From Polytrichum commune (Eukaryota > Streptophyta > Polytrichopsida > Polytrichales > Polytrichaceae), in contig OX485804.1 of assembly GCA_950295325.1 (NCBI GenBank), forward strand, positions 63,580,533-63,644,532: a stretch of 64,000 bases of DNA. The letters are read 5' to 3'. The first letter of the stretch is position 1; each line of letters starts with the position of its first letter. Shown one piece after another: positions 21,428 through 31,435 of the stretch. Position numbers and translations under genes: made by a program. A model generated the notes under the pieces. That model was not told the origin of the DNA and did no database searches. It saw only the letters and a list, made by a program, of their open reading frames with translations.

Positions 21428-21670
21428 CTTCCATATGGTCTAAGGTTTGGATTGCCCTACCTAAACCATCACAAATATGAGTTTGGAATATTTTGTATGT
21501 TATATTATATTGGTTCACATATTTCCCCTTCAATATGATCTATGGTTTGGATTGCCCTACCTAAACCATATTCATACAAGTTTTTGTGCGATAATATGAA
21601 TGTTTTAAGATTTCCCCTTCAACTTGGCCTAAGGTTTGGATTGCCCGCCCTAACCAATCCCAAATATGAG
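21428..21670 (+). repeat. Three subterminal repeats near the right end of the element
   Basis: Three copies about 90-100 bp apart share TTTCCCCTTC-A---GG/ATCTA-GGTTTGGATTGCCC-ACCTAAACCA. Each contains a degenerate form of the element palindrome (21444, 21544, 21633) in which arm symmetry is partly kept. A fourth copy lies inside the element at 12190-12235. Confidence 0.8.
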
Positions 21671-21789
21671 TTATTAATGGGGTTCTTGTTCTAAACACCC
21701 GCTTCAAAGTGTTCGCATCTTACAACTTTCTCCAATATGTGTTCCGTTTATCCTTGTTCTTATTTCTGTGAATGTCTCAAAATGCCCAA

Positions 21790-21818
21790 AAAGTCTCAAT
21801 TTAACGAATATAGTGTTA
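21790..21818 (-). repeat. Right terminal inverted repeat of the 17-kb element
   Basis: Perfect 29-bp mirror of 4859-4887. GTCTCAA is found twice in the same orientation just inside the end (21774-21780 and 21793-21799), typical of subterminal repeats bound by a transposase. Confidence 0.85.
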
Positions 21819-22765
21819 TGTCTCATTGTCTGTAGATACATGAAGTTCAATGTTACCATTAACATTTTTTCATTTCTTTTGTTTGATGGAGATGTACGCA
21901 TTTAATTATTTTGTATTTATGATGAAGCAAAGTGCATCACGTATGGATGCATTTTTTTTAGGCCATCATTGTGTGATGGAGAATTGTCATATTCAACAAA
22001 TCTTTTTTTTGAGTGACATATTATTGAACAATGCTACGGTTGATGACTTGACTGTGACTAAACTAGCATTGAAGGGGATCACAAAAAAAATTCAGCAATT
22101 ATCATGAGTTTCAAAAATATTGTTGCCCCAAAAATTGAGTGGTGGTTGAACTTAATGTCTTGTCATGTATAACATCAATAATTCTTATTTTGCATCTTGA
22201 TATTTATATTATTTGTCTCTAAATTTATTCAACTTGTGAGGAAAAATATTTGTCATTCCAAGATCATGTATAAGGCATGACAAACTTTTGGACACAAGCT
22301 GGTATTTTTTTCCCTTGGCTGCAAAGTTTTACAAGGAAAACATCCAAGAGATGTTGGAGGAGGAGACACATACTCAAATCTTCTAATCATAGCAGCAAGT
22401 CTAGTTACATATCATATACCTCCCTTCATCCAAAATTTGATGACATGGCCATAAATTCAAATTGTTACTTAATTTTAGAATTATACTTGAATTGAATTGT
22501 CAAATGTGATTGGTCCATCTTCTCGTGGCTACAATCTTCCGCCATGGCTAGAAGACACAACACGCCTACACGTGAATTCATGATCACCCACCCATATTCG
22601 TTTTTTACATTGGAAATTTAGAGGTGGAGTCAAATTATACATGTTTGTAAAGGCAGTTAAACCCTCTAAGTAGCCTTTCATTTATTTGTTGGCAACTGTG
22701 TATGTTTTAATGAATTGGTGATTTCTATAAGATCTATGAATTTTGATCTCATTCATTGTGGACTA
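21819..22765. other. Spacer, no gene supported
   Basis: Flank of the 17-kb element. An 85-codon plus-strand ORF (21850-22107) and a 72-codon ORF (22277-22495) have no recognisable domain and biased Phe/His/Met content typical of translated AT-rich DNA. Confidence 0.4.
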
Positions 22766-23245
22766 TGTGGGAACACGCGAACACCAAAATATCCGGATTG
22801 GCGGTTTTAAGTGCCTAATCCGGGTTGTCCGGATGACCCTAGTATCGTCCAGGGATTCTGTGAAGTGTAGGAGGTCTAAAACTCTCCGTACCTGCTTATT
22901 TCTTCTTCCTTAGCCAAATTTCCGGAAATCCTAATTTCTGGATATTTGGTCTTTGGGGACATTCTTAGCCTTTTTCCGGAGTGCACCTCTCCGGATGTTA
23001 TTTCTAGGTCCTCTTTATAATACTTACCCACCCCTTTACGTCTACCCTCTAGAATAATTGGTTTCTTCCGGTGAAGACGTCCTTGATAAGGTTAGAATCC
23101 GGAAACTCCCTCACAACCAATCCGGATTGATCAGGTCCGTCCTGGCAGGTCACGCAGAGAGATCTGGATTGTTTCTTGGGACCATAGTGGCCAGAGGAGT
23201 CCGGATTCCGACCGGAAATCTAACTCGACGGGATGAGTAGGTGAC

Positions 23246-23810
23246 CCGTACCACTTTCCGGATTACCCCGTCCAAAGACTGTGAGACCTCTTCAGAAGGT
23301 CGGATGGCGTAAGTCCGGCACCTTCCGGATCTTGCCCAGTCCTAACGACGGCTATCTCACATGGACGTTACCTAGGCATTCGGAACAATGAGGATCTCTT
23401 CCTACTGCACTCCGGAGGTGGCCTCCTATCCGGAATCCTTACTGATCCGGACCTCTCCTTCTCCGTCCGACGGATCTGTCCGGCTACCTCTACCTTGGAT
23501 TCTACTCAATCTGAGCTAACTGGGCGATCCGTACCACTAATCCGGACAGGTCCGTCTAAGGACGGTGGGACCTTTTCAGAAGATCAGATTGGCGTAAGTC
23601 CGGATCCCTTCCGGATCTCACCCAATCTTCCTAGCGGCTATCCCACCTAGACGTTACCCAACCTACCGGATTAGTGAGGTTTCCCTCCCACTACACTCAG
23701 AGAGGATCTACAAGGCGATAACCGGATCTGATCCGGGTCTCCTCTCTCATGTCCTATCCGGAACTCCTATCCCTCATGCTCTCTCTTTCTCTTCCACTAA
23801 CGATCTCCGG
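23246..23810. repeat. Tandem duplication of about 283 bp
   Basis: Two diverged copies begin at CCGTACCACT (23247 and 23530). Shared phrases include TTCAGAAG, GGCGTAAGTCCGG, CTTCCGGATCT, GCGGCTATC/ACGGCTATC, GACGTTACC and ACTGATCCGGA/ATCTGATCCGG. They lie in the non-coding side of the CCGGA-rich block. Confidence 0.75.
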
Positions 23811-24151
23811 ATCATTCACACAAACATCAATAAAGAGAAGTCAAGGAGTGAGAAGCAAAGACATTTATTCGGAGTAGGAGTAATCACAATACAACAATGG
23901 AGAAGGAACCCTCCTCAAGCTCCTTATTCAGCCTTAAGTAGAGGCTCGAAAATCCCTAAACTGAGGGCGGCGGCCCAAGCGGCCGCCGCTTAAGAAAACC
24001 CTAACTACCCCCGGTCTCCCGGATTTCCCGGATCCAGATCCGGGTTTTCCGCTGACACTACCAAAGGAAAATTTTATTAATCGTCTTCAAAAACTCCTAA
24101 GTCCTACCTGCCTACCTCCATTCTGCCTAACTAATCTAGCTACTCCCCTAA

Positions 24152-26218
24152 CTAAGAAGACCGGTGCTTCTTCGGAGCCGATCCCTCCTTTGAGTGACTC
24201 CCTAACCCGCTGACGGCGGATGAGCCCCCTGCCGGCGACGCCTTCTGCAGCCGCGTGAGCATCCTCCTCATGTTCGGAGACGGAGCAACCTCGTCCTCCG
24301 AATCCGCTGCCCTCTCGGTCCGTGGGGTAGCGGTCCCTGGTGTCCCGGAGACTGTCCCTGGGGTTCCGGAAGCTGTCCCCATCCGGATGCTTCGGACTGG
24401 AGAAAGATCGCTTCCGGTGCCCTGCTCCGGATTCTGTCCGCCCGAGAGTGAAGCCGTCCGCGGATCCCTGTTGGAGGCCGCCCTCGAGTGTGGCGGAGGA
24501 AATGGACTCACCACTTGGCAGTCCCGTGGAGACGATGGCGAGGCGTGGGTCATAGGGGCCTTGCCCCTACTCGGAGTGGCCTCCCGATCGGAAGTCTGGT
24601 GCCGGATCGGCGTCCTAGCCCTATCCGGAGTTCGGGACCTATCCGAGTTCCGCGGAACAGGGGACTGGCCCCTTCCGGATCGGACCGACCCGGTGCTCTT
24701 CCGCCTCACCTGGGGAGAACGGACCCTTTCCGGAGCCCCTCCGGAACTACCAGGCCGAGAGCCGCCTCCTTGCTGGCTGGGTCCTGCAGAGGCCGGCGGA
24801 TTCTGAACTAGGGCTACTTCACCAACCACCTCGTAGAGGGTTCCGGTTGGTGACCCTGGCGGACCCGGATAGAGCACCCTCCGCGGTGTTCCGCTTGGCG
24901 GGACCACCCTCTGGATTTCCGCCAGGAGATCCTTCATCGTTCGTGAATACTTCACGAGGATGGGGAGGGTCTGCCTGGCGGAAGCGGGATCTCCGGACTC
25001 CATCATCCGGTCGTAGAGATGTGCTTTGTTAACGATCTCCGCCGGATGACCCACCAGTTCCCGGCTGAAGAACACTGCCTGCTCCGCATGGTACTTCCGG
25101 ATCTCCTCGCTCTTCTGACTCAGCTCCTGAGTCATGGCCGCTACCTGGGCGGTGAGGTGGGCATTCTCCGTCTTGGCCTGCTCCAGCTCCTTCCGATCCG
25201 CCCTCTTTGCCAATTCCCGGAGAATGTTTCCGGGTCCGCAGTCGTCCAGAGCATGGTTCGCCCCCTTGACGATGTGCTCCAGTCGGTAATACTGGGTCTT
25301 GAGGTCCTCCATCCCCTCCTGGAACCGCTTGAATGGATTCTCCGGAAAGTCCCAAGCGGATAGGTCCACATTTCGCCATGGGGTCTCCCGGCTGGGTCCG
25401 GCTTCCGGATGTTGGTGAGGGGGAGGGGGAGAGAGTGGCCTCGAGACGGTTGGTGGCGGGCTTCCGGGTGACGAGGGAGGTGCTTCCGGAAGAATAGGGT
25501 CGCTGGAGGTCTCCGTCTCGACGTCTCCGGCTTCCGGAAGCAGCTTGTAGGTGACCTCATCCGCCGCTATTGTGAGCAGAACCTCCTCCTCTGCCGTGAT
25601 GCAGTCGAAATGCTGGTAGAGGTGCAAAATGAAGGGGGAGAGGAAGGAGGGTTTCCGGCCAATATGGGGGAGGGCCCGCCCCACTATCTCCTAGATAATC
25701 AGCCCCAAGTTCACCGGCCGGACTCCGGACATGGCACCGAACAACGTGTTAGCCATGGTAAGGCTGATCCGCTTCGGCTTGTCCGGGTTAAGGATAGGCA
25801 GGAGGAATTCCAACACCCTCCTTTCCCTTAGGTTCCGGCAGTTCCCGGGGTGGAAACCGTCCTTCGGATCCGCGTCCCCTCTAAATTTTCCGGCGAACAA
25901 GCCGTCGCGGCGGCCAGCCCATTCTTCTGTAATCCCCCGAGGAAACCCGTAGACCCTGTTCCAAATATCCGGAGTCCAGTGTTCCGGATCTCTCCTCTTT
26001 GTCCTTAACCACTGATTTCCTCTCTCAAACTTAAACTCTCGGAGAGTATCTTCGGCTCGGAGGTTCCAGGGTTTGGCTAGCAACCCTGCGCAGCCCATAA
26101 CCCGGAGATCCTCCGCGAGCTCCTGTAGCTTCCTATCTTCCCTCGGAATTGCAGGGATGAGGGCTTTGAGCGGAACCGGGATAGGTTCCCTCTGATCCTC
26201 TTCCCGGGCTTCCGGCAT
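24152..26218 (-). pseudogene. Retroelement-type ORF (plant transposon protein-like, coiled coil, Ser/Pro/Arg-rich tail), one amber stop
   Basis: One frame runs from ATG 26216-26218 (MPEAREEDQREPIPVPL) to the stop at 24152, 689 codons, interrupted only by TAG at 25691-25693. The N-terminal half (VYGFPRGITEEW, NLRERRVLEFLLPILNP, TMANTLFGAMSGVRPVNLGL, then PHIGRKPSFLSPFILHLY) resembles the plant transposon-associated domain often found beside LTR retroelements. The middle (ELEQAKTENAHLTAQVAAMT...) is a coiled coil with heptad Leu/Ala. The tail is low complexity with repeated RSRTPDRARTP and SGTPGTVSGTPGT stretches. No zinc knuckle, protease or polymerase motif. Could act as a gag-like or accessory protein. 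The family link is from pattern memory. Confidence 0.6.
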
Positions 26219-26433
26219 TTTCCTCTTCTCTCAATTCCCGGCTCAATCCTCTCTTCCGGATTCCTTCCCTTCCGTCTAATTGCCACAGAGTCCCGGCAAG
26301 CCCACGGCCGGTGACTGAAAAGTGCAGAGTCCCAGCAATCCCACTGCTGGCGGCTCGAAAGAATTAACACCTCACCACTCGTTCTCTCAACAGGTTGCCT
26401 TTTTCAGAAAAAAGTGGGAGGGAGAAGGAAGGG

Positions 26434-26442
26434 ACCCTTAAA
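26434..26442 (-). promoter_or_regulatory. Possible TATA box for the retroelement ORF
   Basis: GGATATTTAAGGG on the minus strand, about 215 nt upstream of the ATG at 26218. It is followed by a pyrimidine-rich CCCTTCCTTCTCCCTCCC and a leader with an internal duplication (GTGGGATTGCTGGGACTCTG / GTGGGCTTGCCGGGACTCTG). Confidence 0.35.
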
Positions 26443-26878
26443 TATCCTTCCTCCCCCTTCCTTCCCCTGTTACCGTTTGGTTTAACGAAAAACGGTTACC
26501 AACCGTTTTCCGGCGGTTCTCACCAACGGTTTTACTAACATTTTTACCAACGGCTCTCTTTTCCCCCAACCGTCATAAGGCCCGTTATAACCGCCACTTC
26601 CGGGCCGTTGGGTAATCTTGGCGCGTCCGTTACTTGGTCCGGACCAATGGTTTGGACCATGATTACATGGTCCGCCCATCCTATTTGACGGACCGGTCAT
26701 AGTACTTATTTAGAGTCGTTTTACCGCACAAGGCGGGGTTAGAACACTCTATTTCCTAGTACCATTAATTTTGTCCTAATAGACCCTATTATCCTTAGAT
26801 AATCAAGGTAAAATACGGAAATTGAATCCGTATTTCTGTATTTCCGTCTTTCCGTCGAATTTGGACTCCCACAGACTC

Positions 26879-29800
26879 AAGATTGTACATATACCTCCAC
26901 AATCTAAATTTCTCTACCTTCCAACAGAGTTTGGTTTTTGATTCCTTGTAAGTCGTGAAAACTTTTCTTAAGGTTATTAAAAGAAATACTAAAAAATATT
27001 TGAAAATGTGGGTGCAACTAATTTGGAATGGGAGCCAAAATTGGCGAAAAAAAAATGCTTAGTTTTACAAGATTAGCTTAATAATTCAAATTCTTTGAGT
27101 ATTTCTAAAAAACATGAGATTTCTATAACACTTTGACTTCTAGACATACTCTTTGGGTAGTGCAAAATTGGGTATCACGAGGAAGTATGTTCCCAAGAAT
27201 ATAAGTTTTGCATGCAACTAATTGGAAATACGAATAGCCAAACTTTAAATTAAAAACTGGTCACTTGGCTATTAGAATACTTTAAAAAAAACTTGTTTTT
27301 CATAATAACTAGAGCAAGGCATATTGATTATTTTTACACGATGATCTAGTTGGACGTCTTAGCACATCCTTTTTTTAAGAGCAACCTTGCCCAATACACT
27401 AGCACTACCTATGTACGTGTATCAGAGACTTATGAAACTTATTTTCAAACACTTTGACTTGAGCATGCTCATGCCATAGTGCTCATGAAATAGCAACCCT
27501 CAAAGAAAGATAGAGGTGAGCATATGTGTATGTGTAGAATGAGGGTTTTGGAACTAAGAGATCGTTTCAAAGTGAGAGTTCTATTTGTGTTTCCCATAAG
27601 AAATAGAGATGGGTTTCTTCAAATCAAAAAAATCTTCAAGCTTGGTCACAACTTTCAAGTAGGCTTAGGCAAGTTGGCGTGGTATTCTATAATATTAACA
27701 CTTAAAGGTTAAAGTTTGATTTTGCTTCTCACAAAAGATCAAGGTGTTTCTCCTTCTCAAAACAAAATTAGAATAATATGTTGCCTACCATCTTTAGAGG
27801 TTCAATTGGTAAGAGAATTTTTGTATTTAAGATTTTGTGAGAGTTTTCAACCACATGTTTATTAAGCAACAATAATTAGTGCTTTTGAAATAATTGATGT
27901 TGTTGGTTTTTGGATGCTTTCTCAAGAGATATAGTTGTTTTAGAGTGGACATGACATAGTTATTTCCATAGAGAGAGATATGTCTGATTCCTAAAAAAAA
28001 AGTACTTTCAAAACGGAATGAAAGAATTTTTTCGAATGGCAACTTGTTTTGTTTTCCATTGATGACCTTGTTTGTGCTTGGATTTTGAATAACTAATCTT
28101 CAAGCTTTCTTAGCATATTCAAGAGAATACTATTTTAGGTGATTGCTTTGAATTACAAATTTCTAAAATTGTTTGTCACAACCGCTCAATGAACTCAAAG
28201 GACATTGAAAGCTCGCTGCATATCTTTTAATTTTTGTGATATTTTAGCGTGGTATACTAATATAGGTATAGTGAAGCACAAACACAAATGATTTATGCGT
28301 TTATCGAATGTAATCTCTTTACAAATATGTGCATAGACATGCGTTGGAGAATAGAAAGTATTCATATTATTATTTTTTTATAAAGAATGATGTTATTCTA
28401 AATTCATTATTATTTTTATGGGTTGCTCATTAGAGTTACAATGTTTTTGTTTCAACCACATTTCATAATCTATTTCATTTTTAATTGATTTATCCTTAAT
28501 TTAATGGCAAATATTACAATTATTTTTTGTTATCCTTCATAATGAACTTTAATTCCATCAAATTTGTGGCATGTTTTGCAAATTGAGGTGGTCAAGCTTC
28601 TCTAGAAATATATTAATTTTTTAATTTTATAGCATATTTAAAAAAAATTTACAACAAGTATTGTACCTGGGTACGCAACTCCTATATTATACAGAGGAGG
28701 CATCAACATTAAAACGATTTAGAAAACAACTTTTGTAAAAATTCCATCAAATTATACAAAAATAAAAGGACCAAAAAATTGGGTAAAAATCAAATTAAAT
28801 AAAATGAGATGTAGAAAAAGTCGGGTTGCATATTTATTTTAAAAAAAACTCCACAACATGTATAAAGAATTGAAACACATATTTTTTTAGCCTATGCCTT
28901 TTCATAATTTTAAAAGATCCACACAAGTAGTTGCCTCCAATTAAAATTAAAGTTCATTGGCAATGTTTTTATTTATAATTTATTATTATTATTAGAAAGC
29001 CCAAAAAGTTGGGTAGTTTGGCCATTGTACCTATATTAAAGAAACTCATATAATTTGGTGTTTAATGAAATTATATGCTTCAAGGAATATTCATTTTTCT
29101 ATATATAATCACATTTTTGATTCCTTGTTGGAAGGGCTACATGAGTTTCCTACATTAAAACAAATTATATCACTCGAGATTAGACTAAAATGCATCATAA
29201 GTGATTATAAAATATGGGCCATATAATACGGGAGTTGCTTACCCGGGGTGTTGTAAGCAGTGTGATGATTGTAGATGCTATTATTTGAAGATGGTTGTGC
29301 CTTCCAACACCATGAAGAATAGAATGATGAAGGTTATATAGAGAATCGTGCTTCAGGATCCACAATGGCCTATAGCAATCTTAATAGCATGTATTACAAT
29401 TTGAAAATTCATGGTGCTCTTATATATATATAAAATTTGTAGTGTTACATATTTGATCGCCACATAATTGCACGAGATCTTAATTTTTTTGATGTGCTTC
29501 GGTTGCCATCAGTGAGCTCGTGCCGTGCAACTAACATGAAAAGCCAGTAGTTGTGAGCCACTCTAATTCATCCTATTTTGATGTTTGGTTGTATTAGTTT
29601 TTCTCTTACGTTTAATATGTCTCTTATATTCATTTGGAAGACACGTGTAATGCTGAGGGAACGGTTCAATTTTTTCATTCTATGCAGCACATAAAGTGGC
29701 TTGTCGTGCAATGATTTGTAACGTAATTGCCTTACCAACGGGAAAAACCATGAAACTTAATTTTCCTCCTTTTGATGTGAGGATTGTGGCTAAGTTCCTC

Positions 29801-31173
29801 GTTTATTTTAGAAGAAAGAGAATCATTCTTCACTTTGCAGATAATGAATAAGATGTTCATGTCAGATTCAAATATGGTGAGGAAAACAGCTACAGCCTCA
29901 ATTTTTTGGATATTCTAATCATCTTGTCCTTTTTGTGTGTTTAACATCCTGAGAGAAGTGGGCTAATTGGACAAAGTGACCACTTAAGACCCGTCGACCT
30001 AACTTTGAAGATGCCATCTCTTGTTGATAAATTTGAAGAGTTTGAAGTTTGAGGTTCACTGTGCGAAGCCAATATCAATTATAACCACACAGGGCATGCA
30101 CTAAGTTACGACTCACTGGGGACTGCAGCGAGGAGTAGCCAGTTAATGCGATGCATGTAACTGATGCACCACTTCAGAGTGATAGAAATGAGGCGGAGGG
30201 ATTCTACTTTGACAGTTTAGGGTTGAGAAGAGGTTCTATTTTCTCAACGATCTGACCATCTGTACAAATCTAGAATATTACGGCAACAGCTGAGACCATA
30301 AAGAGAAGGAAGAACTTCCAATGGATGCTGCTTGAATGTGGGTTGCAACGGCCAGAACTATGGACTGGAATGTGGATGCATATGTAGGGCCATAAGCAAT
30401 TAGAAAATGGTCATTCTAGGCTGGACACCTAAGTTGACAGATAATCAATGCTGATATGGAACAACGAAAGCACAAGATCCGAGGACAATCTGAGACATGA
30501 TGGACCAAATGCTGTCAGCATCCTTTAACCCCAGAAAGTCTACATAACAGACTACCATTGATCAACTCTTCCAAATTCGGGATTGATTTTTGATTAGTAG
30601 CAGCTATGGAGGTAGAAGGCCATGTACCAGTAGGAGCCACGTCACTCGAAGATTCCAACAAGATCGGATGGGTTTCTTGTCCTCAATTGCCATTTAGGCC
30701 TTTTCAACCCCCCTACCAGCAGGGAAGGTGCAGGGTTTTACCTGCCGTGGCTTAATTCTGGACCCTGGTATCAGCATCTTGTAACAGCTCCCTCATGAAG
30801 ATCTAGGCTTTCCATTAAGAATCTGCCAGATCATGAGAACACGAATATTTGACAGATTTTGGGAGAATCAACTGTACAAGAATTTGCAGCCTGACTTCAT
30901 GATATTGAAAATGCATGGGCCCCCTTCAGAGGTAGCTTCCAATGAGTCATAAACCGAACCATTGCATAAACATAACGTCAACTGGTCGTCGTCTGTAACA
31001 GCCGTAACAGCAAGAAAGTATGCACCTAATGCAGAGAGATCAAAAGCTCACGCAAGGATATACAACCCAAAGCCATGCTAGTATTCCTGACCACTTCCAT
31101 ATAAATGGTGTGATCTTGACCCATGGATGGAGACCCAATCATGGTCTTGGGATGCATCCAAATCACATGCTGG
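26879..31173. other. AT-rich intergenic DNA, then the 3' flank of the homeobox gene
   Basis: No gene is supported. 27000-29100 is strongly AT-rich with poly-A and poly-T runs. From about 29900 the sequence becomes more complex and balanced; this part probably includes untranslated or regulatory sequence of the minus-strand BELL gene. No terminator or poly-A site could be assigned. Confidence 0.4.
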
Positions 31174-31435
31174 TCAGAAACTAATGTGCATGCTCATGAC
31201 GTCAAGAGCGAGCAATTGATGTTCGGAATCTAGAGTATACAGGTCTAAAGTTTGGATGAATTCACCCTCCTCGAATAAATACTGTGACCGACTCCTCAAA
31301 CGGAAACAGCACGTTCCCGCAACACCATTCACTTCAGGATTACTGTGGGGGCCAGAAATTTGATCAAGCAATGTCCTACGACATCCAAGACAAGGGCACA
31401 AGCAATAATTGGAGGTCTGAGAGAATATTATCCAG

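Larger units (their letters stand above)
4859..21818. mobile_element. About 17-kb DNA transposon carrying a DUF7869-like transposase gene and a ParB/methyltransferase/HAD-like gene
   Basis: The ends are a perfect inverted repeat of 29 bp (4859-4887 against the reverse complement of 21790-21818), far beyond chance for two sites 17 kb apart. The repeat includes CACTA (4862-4866) and TAGTG (21811-21815). If the ends are CACTA, the flanking triplets are TAA and TTA, which is not a clean duplication. If the element starts one base further out, the flanks are TA and TA. Inside lie two divergent spliced genes and about 30 copies of a GTTTGGGTCG-NN-CGACCCAAAC near-palindrome that was not seen outside the element. 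Subterminal GTCTCAA repeats occur at both ends. Both genes carry a few stops and frameshifts, so this copy is probably immobile but fairly young. Superfamily assignment is open: CACTA-like by terminus, DUF7869-type by protein. Confidence 0.8.
22766..26873 (-). mobile_element. CCGGA-rich retroelement-like block (solo LTR or non-autonomous LTR element)
   Basis: The block starts TGTGGGA (22766) and ends TCCCACA (26873), the TG...CA short inverted repeat typical of LTR ends. Flanks are GACTA (22761-22765) and GACTC (26874-26878), a 5-bp target duplication with one mismatch. Composition changes sharply at both borders: GC-rich inside, AT-rich outside. TCCGGA/CCGGAT hexamers occur dozens of times in coding and non-coding parts. 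No second copy of the first few hundred bases was found inside, so paired LTRs are not visible. Either a 4.1-kb solo LTR with an ORF, or a truncated element. Confidence 0.55.

Noticed and set aside
4859..21818. Integrated large DNA virus fragment
   Set aside because: Methyltransferase- and ParB-like domains made this worth considering, but the genes are intron-rich, bounded by transposon-type inverted repeats and carry a transposase-like gene; no capsid, polymerase or packaging gene is seen.
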